Shown here one piece after another: positions 1 through 11,438 of a stretch of 64,000 bases of DNA. The translations under genes and the position numbers were made by a program. The DNA lies in assembly GCA_001051155.2 (NCBI GenBank), contig JYIP02000006.1:558001-622000 (forward strand). The letters run 5' to 3'. Origin of the DNA: Chrysoporthe austroafricana (Eukaryota; Ascomycota; Sordariomycetes; Diaporthales; Cryphonectriaceae). Every line of letters starts with the position of its first letter. Within the stretch, counting starts at the first letter, position 1. The notes below the pieces were generated by a model. It was not told the DNA's origin, searched no databases, and saw only the letters and a list, made by a program, of their open reading frames with translations.

Positions 1-738
1 TCCTTATAGTTTTTTTTTCTGAAAAGCTACAAATAATCCGATAAACCCGATTAGAACGTTAATATGCTTTTTATTATAAAGTTTATAAAGTTAGCTAAGA
101 TAGCTGTAATAGAACTTTATTTGGAAATATTTCGATTTTAAGTTCCTGTTAAAAAGGAAAAAGTATATTTATTTTCTAGAACTAGTTATTTTCTTTTGTT
201 TTTATTTATTCTTCTTATTATAATTAAAAAATTCCTAGATTTATCGGTAAATTTAAAATTTGAATTTTCGGTCGAATATTATAATAAATAAATATATTTA
301 ATTCCGCTATTAATATTATTCAAGCATATAATGTTTTCAATTTTCGATAGATTATTACTAAGCTAATTTTTCTAACTGATTTTCCGGATTATTAAGTCGA
401 AAAGTATTCTTGCTTTCGTTTATTTCTATAAGTATTTATTATCGCTTTTCTTCTGTTATCGTTTCGGCAAGCTATCGAAATTTGCGATATTTAGAAAAAT
501 CTTTTCAGAATATATTATTCTTTCCTATTTACTGGAATAAATTCTTATCGAAATTCGATTTTCTTCCCTCTTAAATTTACTATTTAAGCAATAAAAGCTA
601 TTTTTGCTTAACTATTTATGCTTTTGCTTTTTACAAAAGTGCATTAATTTCTTTAAGATTCTGTTTTGCTTTTTCGTATCGATCGGCCAAAAGTTTCCAG
701 TTAACAAAAACGCATACGATTTCAAGAAAAATCTTAAT
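1..738 (-). mobile_element. Family B copy B0, left fragment (gag part, enters from outside the window)
   Basis: This is the gag end of a family B Ty3/gypsy element whose coding strand is minus; the rest lies left of the window. It aligns with B2 from about 28,885 onward. On the minus strand near 670-700 the gag segment DRYEKAKQN can be read. It stops at 738, where B1 is inserted, and resumes at 10853. The duplicated target is ttaat (734-738 and 10853-10857). Confidence 0.85.
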
Positions 739-945
739 TGATGGTAAACGTACTGAAATATATTATAAAGCATAGTTCTTCCAAGAAAGTAAATTACGCT
801 AAAGCCTATTAAGGCATTATATAAGCCTCCCGGTAAAGGTATAGCATTCACCTAGTAAATTCATTGCGTATTCACTAAGGGATTTACTATAGATTTACTA
901 AGCGAATCTATTACGAATTTACTTTATCTATAGGTTTTGCTATTA
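739..945 (-). repeat. B1 3' LTR
   Basis: 207 bp starting tgatggtaaacg and ending gctatta (TGATAG...CTATCA before RIP). It is a direct repeat of 10646-10852 and of the other family B LTRs. The internal sequence beginning attgccggccc follows immediately on the inner side. Confidence 0.9.
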
Positions 946-1627
946 ATTGCCGGCCCTTTATAACCTTTATTTACAAAAGAAGCTAACCGTTAAAGATATT
1001 TTGGGTAGCAATAGTACGATATAATAGGATTCTGGGTTATATGGCAAGGAAAAGCATAACGGCATTATTGGATAAAGGAAATTATATAGGAAATAATAAT
1101 CGTTTTATAAAGCCGACTCGTGCCAGAGTTCTAATAAGTAAATATGCTTATACCAAGGACTTGAATAATAAATATGCTTATGCCAGGAATTAAAAGAAAA
1201 CTTGCTTATGCTAGGAGCTTAGAATTGATCCTCTATTACAATCGGTTTATGCTTGAAATAGATAGATATATATAGTATTTGTATATAATAAAGCTAGCCG
1301 ATATCCAAATATATTTCGGTAATACTTAATTGTATTTACTGCCGAAATATTTGGTATAAATATAATTAAAGACTAAAATTGCTTGTAAATATTAATAAAA
1401 AATATAGCTTTCAGATAATAAAGTATTAAATAAATATAATAATAATAAATGTAAAATGAAATTACAATAGGATATATTGGCATATAGAGCTAATAGCTGC
1501 ATATAGTTATTATATAGCAATATTATAGCTAGTTTTTAATATAAGTAGCTAGGTTTATAAATTATTGGAAGAAAATAATACTATATGCTGCTAATAATAT
1601 TATATCGATAAATAATAGCTATATTTA
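946..1627 (-). other. B1 3' non-coding tail with hairpin and ~30-bp repeats
   Basis: Lies between the second-ORF stop and the 3' LTR. It holds three to four imperfect ~30-bp repeats around 1111-1226 (core 'tgcttatgccagga') and an inverted repeat at 1311-1350 (atatttcggtaat against its near-complement). Both also occur in B2 and B3. No coding frame was recognised. Confidence 0.6.
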
Positions 1628-2881
1628 TTAATTGGGAATAACTTTCCGGGCTTTAGTAGTAATTTCAAAGTTTAGTAAATTGCGAAGGAATATAACAAAC
1701 AGTTTTTCTTTTCCGATATAATTGCAAAAGTCGGTATAGTTATAAATATTAAGCTGCAAAGTCTTAATTAGCCTATACGCTTGGATATAAGATTTGAAGC
1801 TTATTATACGATTTTAGTATTGCAAGGACCGGGCAGTATTAAAATAATCTTTATTTTCGTTAGCCTATTTCTGAAAAGTAGTATTAAAATCGTAATCCAT
1901 ATCGTTTTTAGTAAAAATAATCTTAATGGCCTTGAAATCGTATTCGAAATGGAAGATTTGGTTTATAATAAAGTATAAGCCCAACCGGTTAGATAAGATA
2001 ATAGGATTAAAATCGCGAAACCAGGTAACGAACTCGTATATATATTTTCCTATAATGAAAAGGAAGAAGTATTAAATGCGATTATTGTGGATTCCGATAA
2101 TACCGAACTTAATATTATTATAAATAGCGAAATTATTAGTAATATAAGAACAATTAATACCGAAATTGCTTTTCCAAATAAAATTATAGCGTATATACTT
2201 TTTGGATATATAAAAAGCTAGCATATAGTAATATATTGCGATTTCGGCCTTAATAGCTTTAAATTTGGAATTATATTTAATAAATAAGGCAAGAATAGCG
2301 CGAAACGTAACCCGTAAGGGCAAGGTATTACTAATATTAGCTCGGGAAGCCTTATTTAGTATGGCTAATAAACTAGCTATATTCGGTAAGTCGTTTTCGG
2401 TTAGGTCGATAGTATCGTTTATAACTTGATAGCGCTTAGCTAATATTATGAAATTTCGCTTTATTATAGCAGATAAGCTTAGATTAGCGACCGGCATAAT
2501 AGGTTCGGGAGCTTTAAGTTTAGCTAAGACTAGCTTAATATTCTTGGCAGTTTTCTTCCAGGCAGCGAAAGCTATATTACGACTATATTCGTAAATTATA
2601 ACGATTTTTGCTATATTGGCTGCGTAACGTATAGCATCTACTTCCCTTTTAATAAGGTTGCCGTAACCGCTTAGCATTATTTGTTTAGCTTTATCTTTAA
2701 TATAACGGCTATGCTTATTTCGTAAGCGATCGTCTCTCAATATTATAGTAAGAAATAGGATGCGATAAGCTATTAATAAGGTATATAGGGCAGGGATAGG
2801 ATTACGAACGGTAAGTGAATTCGGGGTGAATTCAAGCGATGCTCCCCGTTTCTTATTAGTTTTAGTTTTACGGCAAGGCAT
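1628..2881 (-). pseudogene. B1 second ORF (unknown function), internally deleted
   Basis: A reading frame on the same strand as gag-pol, placed after it. It opens at 2881 with MPCRKTKTNKKR and is uninterrupted for 269 codons to 2072; the homologous frame then continues past a stop to about 1628. It contains recognisable blocks such as DDRLRNKHSRYIKDKAK and LTENDLPNIASLLAI. The 542-bp deletion fuses the first dozen codons directly to the central part, which is why the frame looks unusually long here. B2 and B3 have the undeleted form. I do not recognise the family: there is no zinc cluster, signal peptide or transmembrane run. It could be an accessory retroelement protein or a captured host gene. 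Confidence 0.65.
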
Positions 2882-3142
2882 TTACGGAAGGATACGACTT
2901 AATAGTCGCGTAATGCGTTTTGGTTTTGGTAGTATTAATAGCTTTATTAATACGGTCCTTACGGATTTACGGAAGCTTAGCAAAGTAAAGCGAAATTGAT
3001 AATAATACTAGCTTAATATTCAAAAATAGTATTCAAAAATATAATAAAAAGTAATAATAATAAGGCGATACGGCTAGCTATAATAAATAAATAGGGATAG
3101 TAGTTATAAGCGCGTTAATAGGAAAAGGAAAACAAAATAAAT

Positions 3143-6100
3143 TTATTAGCAATTTACGAAATAATAGCCTTTTGCATTTGCTAGAAATTCATTTACCCTA
3201 TCTAGCAATCGCTTTTACCTTAATACGCGCTTATTGCATCGCAAGTTCTTTCGATTTCTTAAAGCAAATAAATTAACTTGCTCTAATATACCTTCTGTTT
3301 ATAAATTGCGCTTTAGCCTGCCTTATTTTCGTAAGGCAGTTATAATAATATCTCCCAGTTTAGGGACTTCTTCTGCTAATAGCCGCTTTCGCTTTGCTCT
3401 TTCTTATAGTTCGGCTATAGTTTCGCATTTCCGTTCGAAATTACGTATTATTTCGTCCGCATTTAAAGCATTACGGGGCATCTATATATTATAATAGCTA
3501 GGGTAATTTATCTATTTTACCAAATATTCAATTCTGCGCGGATTATATTTATATTTTCGTTTATAGCAGCTAATTATCCTTTCCAATTCGTAATATCGAT
3601 AATTTTCTAAATATTTTTCGATATCCGGATCTTTTAGTATATTTATTAAGTCCTGGTATATAAGGTTACGTTTATAAGGGTTTGTCTTAAGAAGGTTTGC
3701 AAGCGTTAATTGTATTACCGAAATTACTAGATAGATATTTATATAAAGAGCCAATTTCAATTTATATATTAAGTTTCTTATTTTTCGAATAATCTAGAAA
3801 AGTCCTATTCTTTATTATAAAAATTTCAGAAATAAATTACCTAGCAATAAATACCCGTAGCCTAAACAAATATATACCCAATTATTTGGTTCGAAAACTA
3901 TTTAGCAATAATGCTTATTATATTGCAATTTGGCTATTATTTGCATTTCGGCAATAAAAAGTTAAGCTTCTTCCTAAAAAACTTCTTTTACTAAAAATAC
4001 TATATCCCTTATTTACTAGCCCGATAATAAGTTAAATCCGAATAGTATTTAGCTAGCTAAATATTTTATAGCTCGATTATATGCATTATTCAAATTGAAT
4101 TATAATACCGGTATTATTTCGGTCTATTTTGCATTAGGGTAAGCAATTATGAAATGCTAAATTGCTATTTTAACTATTCGGTTTTTTATTTCAGATTGCT
4201 TATTCGTTTGCGAATGCAAAGCGGTAAAGTAAGCAAGTTTCGTTCCGATAGCTTCTTATAAATATTTCCAGAATTCCGATAAGAATTTCGAATCTCTATT
4301 TGAAATAATCCTTTTAAGTATTCCTTAGCTAATAATATAAAATATCCGTAAAATAAAAGTTGCTCAGTTTGCTATAATATATATTATATTATTTAATATA
4401 ATAATTATAGCTTTGGAATACTTATTCGTAATTGTAAGAAATATATCCAGAAATAACATTTTAGCCAAAGCTTATATAATATTTGTAAATAGTACTATTA
4501 ATAATCTTATAATAAAATCTATAATAATAATATAAAATAGGATTAATAAAAATAATATAAATTGCATTTCCTTTAAAAATTATTATAAATCGTTTTTATT
4601 TTCGTTATAAGCTTGATATATCGATATGTAATTGTATATTTTAGCATAGCAATATTTAATAATAAATCGATCCGTTAAATCGTGCTATATATAATTTATA
4701 CCAAAATAATATTTTCTATTATAAGTTTCTTTAATAAAATCCAATATTACTTTATTCGAGATATATAATCGTTATTTCCCGTAATAATCTTTAAGAAATA
4801 GTAAGTTATTATAATTTAATATGAAAAGTAATCGGGCTATTTTATTTAAGTCTTTTAATTATTCGATTATTTTGGATTATAAGGAATATTTTTCGTATTC
4901 TTTCTTGATACGCCCTTTCATTTCGCTATTTATAGATATTTTATTAAAAATCTGGATAAGTTCGTCTTTTTATATTTTATCTAGAATGCCCTTATTATCG
5001 ATAGGTTTCTGGGTAAATAGTAATCTTGATATAGCATTTGCGAGAATATTCGACTTTCCCAGTATATAATATATTTTCAAGTCGAATTAATTCAAATATT
5101 CCGAAACGAAAATTAGCTATATATTTGCTTTAATTTTATTTACTATATTTATAAATAACAAATGGATAATGCTAACTGTTATTATATAATTAATAAGGAT
5201 ATAAACTAGTTTAGCTTAATTCGATTTTATTATTATTCGCAATTTTCGTATTAGCTATATTAAATAAGCTATTTCTAGCTCTATAAGCTAGTATTTTTAT
5301 TCTGCTTTATTAATCGTCTTGCTCAAATAAAAGATTAATTATATAGCTATATTTGCTATTAATAATATTCTGTTCTATATATAATTATTTGCTAATTGAA
5401 AAATAATATTTAAAAACTCTATTTCTTTAAATATATCCAGCTAAATAAAAAGAAGTTTATTTAGAATATAATAAAATAAAGCATTTTTAGCTTCTAAAGC
5501 TATTTTAAAATCGTAAAAATTATTAATTTCGTTTAATATTAAATTGAAAATGGCTTGCGTAATATAGTTTCGCTATTTTATACTTGAAAGTAAATAATTC
5601 GATTAGCAAGCTTTATTTAGCATTTTAATTTTCTTTTTCTGAAATAAATTAATTCTATAATTATATTTAGGAATTAAATAGCATAAATATCTTATAAATC
5701 CAATAAACCTTTCTAATTATTAGAATATTTTAAGGAATTCTAAATTGCGAATAGCTTATATCCGGTATTCCGTATTGGAAATTCCGAATCCGTTTATTTT
5801 GAATCCTAAGATCTGGATTAAAAGATATTTAAGAAACGATTTGAGTCTAGCTAATGAAATATTTTTGTATAAAAATAATAAGAAAATAATTTATAAGTAT
5901 TGCAAATAATTTTATTCTATAATTGAATAAATAATAATATTATTTATAAAAGCAGAAGCAAACTTGTAATATAATTATAAGAATTGATTTATAAAATGCT
6001 AAATATAGAATAATGAATTTCGAAATCTTATAAGTAGAATTTTTATCTTTTCTTAATTATAATAATTAATAACGGTAAATCGGTTTTTATAGTCTGGATA

Positions 6101-9100
6101 TATTAGGAATTAATAGAAAAATTGCTATATATCTATTACTGTAATATATATTTTTCCTTTTAGCTATTTAATAATTTCTTGCTATAATAGCAAAAAGTAA
6201 GTATTGGGGATTAAGACTTTATTTAAAGCATATAAATTAATTATTATATATCTTTTTTTCTAGCTATTTATATTCTTTCAAATTACAAAAATTAGTAAAC
6301 CGAATAGCATTATATTTATAACCTATTCAGCTTAACTTTATTAGTATAACTTATCCAAAATTTCATTAATTACCTTTTAATTTTCCTTATTTAAATAATA
6401 TAGCTTTTATCCTATTTTTTAATTTTGCTATTTTTCAATTAAATCAACTTTTATTTATTAGTCGATTAGCATATTAATAGGATTTATATCTTTGAAAACT
6501 CTAATATATGCCCGTATTAATTCTATAATTTTATAAAGAAATTCCGGTAAACGCTTGCAAACGTATATACCGAAATCAATTTCCGATTCCTTAATAGCTT
6601 TATCCTTTCGAATCCCTAGTTTATTACTATTTTCGAAGTAATCTCTTATCTTAAAAGTCTTTATATCCGGGAATCGGTGCTCTTCCAGCTATTTTCCAGT
6701 AATTTCCGCAATTTATTAGAAAATATATTTAATAAATAATAATTAGTTTAAATTCAGCTTTCTTGAAAACTATAACTCGTCTTTAGTTCGTTAAAAAAAG
6801 TATTATTGCGCGATATAATAATAATTATCGTAATTCGCTAGCGAAATTATATAATCTGTCTGGAATAGTTTGACCGTTTTTAGAAATTAGTTTTTCTGGA
6901 TTTTCAAAAGAGTTGCTGCTTAGTTCGTTATTAAGACCTCTTTAGTCTGGTAGCTTATTAAGCAATTTATCTACCCTTTCTATTTCGGCCTAAATAGAAA
7001 AATTATATTTTTGGGATTCGCTTAATATTGATAAGAATTAGCTTATAAGATCTGAATAGCATTATTATAATAATTGCGGCTTTTGCTTGCCGGAATTGTA
7101 TTAATATTCGGGCAAATATTTCCATTTTCGCTATAGCATTACCAAAACAATCAAATTGTATGAATAATTTTAAATTCAGAATATCTAATTCGTAAAGAAT
7201 ATTATATTCTTATCCTAATAAGATGCTTGCTTTTAATCGATTTAATATTTAAGCTTTTATTCGAATACGAAATATAAATAGATAACCGTATTTATTGCCC
7301 TAGAAATATAAATCGAATTCAGCTTAGCTTTTTGCTAGTAACTGGCTTATGCCTCTAAGCTTAGCTTTTACATTCTAGTCTATTTTCGCTTTAAGGAATT
7401 ATATTAGCAATTCCTTAGCAATAATATAACAATTAGCGTTTATATTAATATAGACCTTTATATCCGGCTTATTCGGGTATGCTTTGGTTATAGCTTTTGT
7501 ATATATATAGTTGCTATTCTGATAAAGCTTGATTATAAGTATAAGAATATTATATCCCAAAATTTTTCCTTTTTATATATCGATTTTAGGAAAATTCTAT
7601 AGCTAACTGGATAGTTATATAGAGTATTTAATATAGAATATATTTTCGTTTACTAATAGTTTTGCTTTTTCGGCTCGAAAAATCTAGATATCGTTCTCGA
7701 TTATTACGTTTTCCTTATTAGCCTGTTTTTCCAACTCGTTTTTTTGCTTTTATAAGTTTTCGTTATTTTCGGTTTTTTTATTGTATTTATCGCTATCTAT
7801 TATAAACAAATCGTTATTTACAGGAAAATAGCCTTTTCGAACCAGCTTATTCTCTTTATCTGGATTATATTGCAATTTTCCGTTATCGATATTGAAATTT
7901 GCTAGGGTTAATTGGACAAAATATCTTTTAATATCTTTTCGTACGAATCGATAGTAAAAGCGCGGTTAGAAATTTCGGTTTTTTGAAATTGAATTTCTGC
8001 TATTATCTATAATATTGGTTAATATTTTCTTAGCCGTACTAGAGATATTTTATTATCTGGCTATTCGTTCCCGTAATTAATTCCGAGCATTTATTAGCTT
8101 TCGTTATTATTCTAATAAGAGCTTTTAGAATTCGTATTCCGGGATATATTTAATACTTTTAGATAGATTTGGTTAATTAAACGTCTTTATTAAGCGAAAT
8201 AAATATTCAAGTCTTTAAAGCCTGAATTCTTTAAAGCATTCTAAGAATATATTAATTAGGAAATAAATATTAATATTGGGAAAATTAGCAGCCGATTATA
8301 TAATTTTCCGTACCGGTTATATAAGTTTACGAGATAGTCTTATTACGTAATCTGATTCGAAAATATGCTATATTTTTTATTTCGCTTTAAGATATTTTTC
8401 GAAATCTTTCGTATCCTTATTTCGACTAAATCTATCGAAATATCTAGCTATTAATTCTTTATCGATCCGATCCCAGATATTTTTAGCTAAGTATAAGTTT
8501 GGATATTCGGCTAGCTTAATAAATTGACAGATATAATAAGTAAATTCCAGAATATTGCGATTCTTTCGTATATTTTTCCTGGAATATTATTAAGTATTTA
8601 GCAAATCTTTTGCGATTTTCCGTAATATAAAGAAATTTCTTCTTAATTATTTCTTCTATTAATTCCAATTATACTTATACAAAATAAAGTCTTTACGCTT
8701 TTAAAGAAATAATATAAAATAAAACTAAATATATATTATTCTAGCTAAGCAAGCAAGTAAATAAAAGCTGAAATATTTAATGCGTTTTGCATTTCTGGCT
8801 ATATATATCTCATACTAGTCTATAAAGGCTTAAAAGTTTTTCTAGATAATAATTTTGCTATTTGTAATAAATACGATTATTAAATTAGCATAATCATTTC
8901 AGTTTTCGTAAAATCGGAATCGCTTTATAATTATATTCTTAAATTCCCTATTATTACTAATAGATAATGCTATAAATTCAAATAAATTAAATCGATAAGC
9001 TCGGAAATCTTTAAATCGCTTATAACCGAATAATAGATTTCGAAAACTATTGCTTTTACTATCGTTAGAATCTGATAAATCCGGTAATCTATCTGGCTTA

Positions 9101-10386
9101 TTAACCAGTTCTTTTTGGAAATTAAAGTTAATTTCAATATCCGGCTCGGGACCCGAAAATAATTTTTAGTTTAATTAATTTCCTGCTTTTAATATAAATA
9201 TTTGCCAGATACGTTCCTTAATATTAGAAAATACTAATTTGGTAAAGCGATATCCGTTATTAGTATAATATTTCGCAGCCGAAACGGGAAAGGGTTTTTT
9301 AGTAAGTTCCGATTAAAGCGCTTGCATTTTGAAAGCTTATTATAATCGGAATATTTTCTTGAACTTAATATATGCCGCTTTTTCCGAAATAAAGCCGTTT
9401 TAGTAAATTGCTTTTATTTCGGGTTGCTATAAAAATTAATCCAATAAGCTAGTAATTAAGGGAGAAAGGGTCGGGTATTTCTAAAAGATAATAATAAGAT
9501 TATCCGATCTTTTTTTATTTAATCTTTTTTCTTTATAATTTTCTTTCCCGAAAAATTACGGATAATTTAATAAACCCGATTAAAGCATTAATATGCTTTT
9601 TGCTATAAAATTTATAAGATTAGCTAAAGTAGCTATAATAGAACTTTATTTGGAAATATTCCGATTTTAAGTTCTTATTAAAAAAGAAAAAATGCGCTTA
9701 TTTCTTAAAACTTATTATTTTCTTTTGCCTTTATCTATTTTTCTTATTATAGCTGAAAAACTCTTGGATTTATCGGTAAATCTGGAATTTAAATTTTCGG
9801 TCGAATATCGTAATAGATAAATATACTTAATTCCGCTATTAATATTAATATATTCAAGCATATAATACTTTCGATTTTCGATAAATTATTGCTAAGCTAA
9901 TTTTTCTAATAAATCTTCCGGGTTATTAAGTTGAAAAGTATTTTTGCTCTCGTTTATTTCTATAAGCATTTATTATTATTCCTTTTCCATTATTATTTCG
10001 GCAAGCTATTGAAATTTGCAATATTTGGAAAAATCTTTCCAGAATATATTATTCTTTTCTATTTACTAAGATAAATTCTTATCGAAATTCGACTTTCTTC
10101 TTTCTTAAATCTAACGCTTAAGCAATAAAGGCTATTTTTGCTTAACTATTTATACTTTTATTTTTTGCAAAAATGCATTAGCTTTCCTAGGGTTTTGTTT
10201 CGCTTTTTCGTATCAATCGGCCAAAAATTTCCAGTTAACGAAAATATATACAATTTCGAGAAAAATCTTAATATTCGATATAACCCAATCCTTCCTTTCA
10301 GGATTATTCAAGGCTTATATAAACTTATATATTTAAGCGGAATGCTTAATTTCGATATAATCGATAGATCGTAATAATAAAATATT
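3143..10386 (-). pseudogene. B1 gag-pol polyprotein with chromodomain (RIP-killed)
   Basis: Degenerate Tf2-like Ty3/gypsy polyprotein. From the 5' side it has gag (about 10386-8000), a retropepsin-like region near 7430, and RT with the catalytic FxDD changed to FINN at 5939-5950. RNase H and integrase follow (about 5500-3770), then a C-terminal chromodomain at about 3614-3429 containing YELERI, EYLVK and NALNADEIIRNFERK-type blocks. Homologous codons in B2 and B3 confirm the frame. Many in-frame stops replace Gln/Trp codons, so no functional product is possible. The chromodomain would have directed integration to histone-marked heterochromatin, consistent with the nested insertions. Confidence 0.85.
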
Positions 10387-10457
10387 ATTACCGGTAATTG
10401 CTATAGTAAATTGGCAATAAATTGTCGATAAATAATTATAATATCTCTTATAGGAAT

Positions 10458-10598
10458 GCTATTTTTATAGAAGCCGATATCTTATAGGACCGATACTTTT
10501 ACAGGAACCGATACTTTACAGAGCCGATATTTCTATAAAGGCCGTTATCTTATAGGACCGATATTCTTACAAGAGCCGTTATTTTACAGAGCCGATAG
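10458..10598. repeat. B1 leader tandem repeats (17-18 bp unit)
   Basis: About eight imperfect units of the type 'cttataggaccgatatt' / 'cttacaggagccgttat' lie in tandem between the 5' LTR and gag. The same array occurs at the same place in B0, B2 and B3, so it belongs to the element's untranslated leader. Confidence 0.75.
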
Positions 10599-10645
10599 TC
10601 GAAACCCGATTATGCAGTAAAGGCGTGCAAAGCGTAGCTATTAAT

Positions 10646-10852
10646 TAATAGTAAACGTATTAAAATATATTATAAAGCATAATTCTTCCAAGAAAGTAAA
10701 TTACGCTAAAGCCTATTAAGGCATTATATAAGCTTCCCGGTAAGGGTATAATATCCATTTGGTAAATTCATTGCGTATTTATTAGGGGATTTATTATAGA
10801 TTTATTAAGCGAATCCATTACGAATTCACTTTGTCTATAGGTTTTGCTATTA
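10646..10852 (-). repeat. B1 5' LTR
   Basis: 207-bp direct repeat of 739-945, with RIP-altered ends taatag...ctatta. The target duplication ttaat follows at 10853-10857 and the interrupted gag of B0 resumes (atccgatataaccc). Confidence 0.88.
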
Positions 10853-11041
10853 TTAATATCCGATATAACCCAATCCTTTCTCTTAAGGTCGTTTAAAGCT
10901 TATATAAATTTATATATTTAAGCAGAATATTTGATTTCGATATAATCGATAAGCTATAATAATAAAACGTTATTTCCGGTAATTATTATAATGAATTAGC
11001 AATGAATTATCGATAAATAATTGTAATATTTCTTATAGGAA

Positions 11042-11184
11042 TGCTACTTTTATAGAAGCCGATATTTTATAAGACCGATATTTTTATAAAAGCCGATATT
11101 CTATAAAGCCGATACTTTTATAGAAGCCGTTATTTTACAAAACCGATATTTTTACAAAAGCTATTATTTTATAAAGCTAATAAT
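11042..11184. repeat. B0 leader tandem repeats
   Basis: Same 17-18 bp repeat array as in B1, B2 and B3 (units such as 'tataagaccgatatttt'), here heavily mutated. Confidence 0.65.
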
Positions 11185-11230
11185 CGAAACCCGATTATAT
11201 AGCAAAAGCGTGCAAAATATAATTACCAAT

Positions 11231-11438
11231 TAATAATAAACGTACTAAAATATATTATAAAGTATAATTTTCTTAAAAAAGTAAATTATATTAAAAGCAT
11301 ATTAAAGCATTATATAAGCTTCCCGGTAAAAGTATAGCATTTACTTAATAAATTCATTGCGTATTTATTAAGGAATTTACTATAAATTTATTAAGCGGAT
11401 CTATTATAAATTTATTATATTTATAAATTTTGCTATTA
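11231..11438 (-). repeat. B0 5' LTR
   Basis: 208-bp family B LTR, ends taataat...gctatta, homologous to 739-945. It is flanked on the right by family A RT sequence (ccgattttattt...). Confidence 0.85.

Larger units (their letters stand above)
739..10852 (-). mobile_element. Family B copy B1, full-length Ty3/gypsy chromovirus (10,114 bp)
   Basis: A complete element bounded by two 207-bp LTRs and the duplication ttaat, lying inside the gag of B0. Read on the minus strand the order is 5' LTR (10646-10852), leader repeats, gag-pol with chromodomain, a second ORF, a non-coding tail with a hairpin, and 3' LTR (739-945). It is 541-543 bp shorter than B2 and B3 because of one internal deletion at 2845/2846, in the second ORF. 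Stops are spread through every frame. Confidence 0.9.
10853..11438 (-). mobile_element. Family B copy B0, right fragment with leader and 5' LTR
   Basis: Continuation of the element interrupted at 738: remaining gag 5' end, leader repeats (11042-11184) and the 208-bp LTR (11231-11438). Read on the minus strand, the bases just inside this LTR are att-ggtaattat. A TGG immediately inside a 5' LTR is the usual start of a tRNA primer-binding site. Beyond 11438 the sequence is the RT of A0, so B0 was inserted in A0; its other junction is outside the window. Confidence 0.85.
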
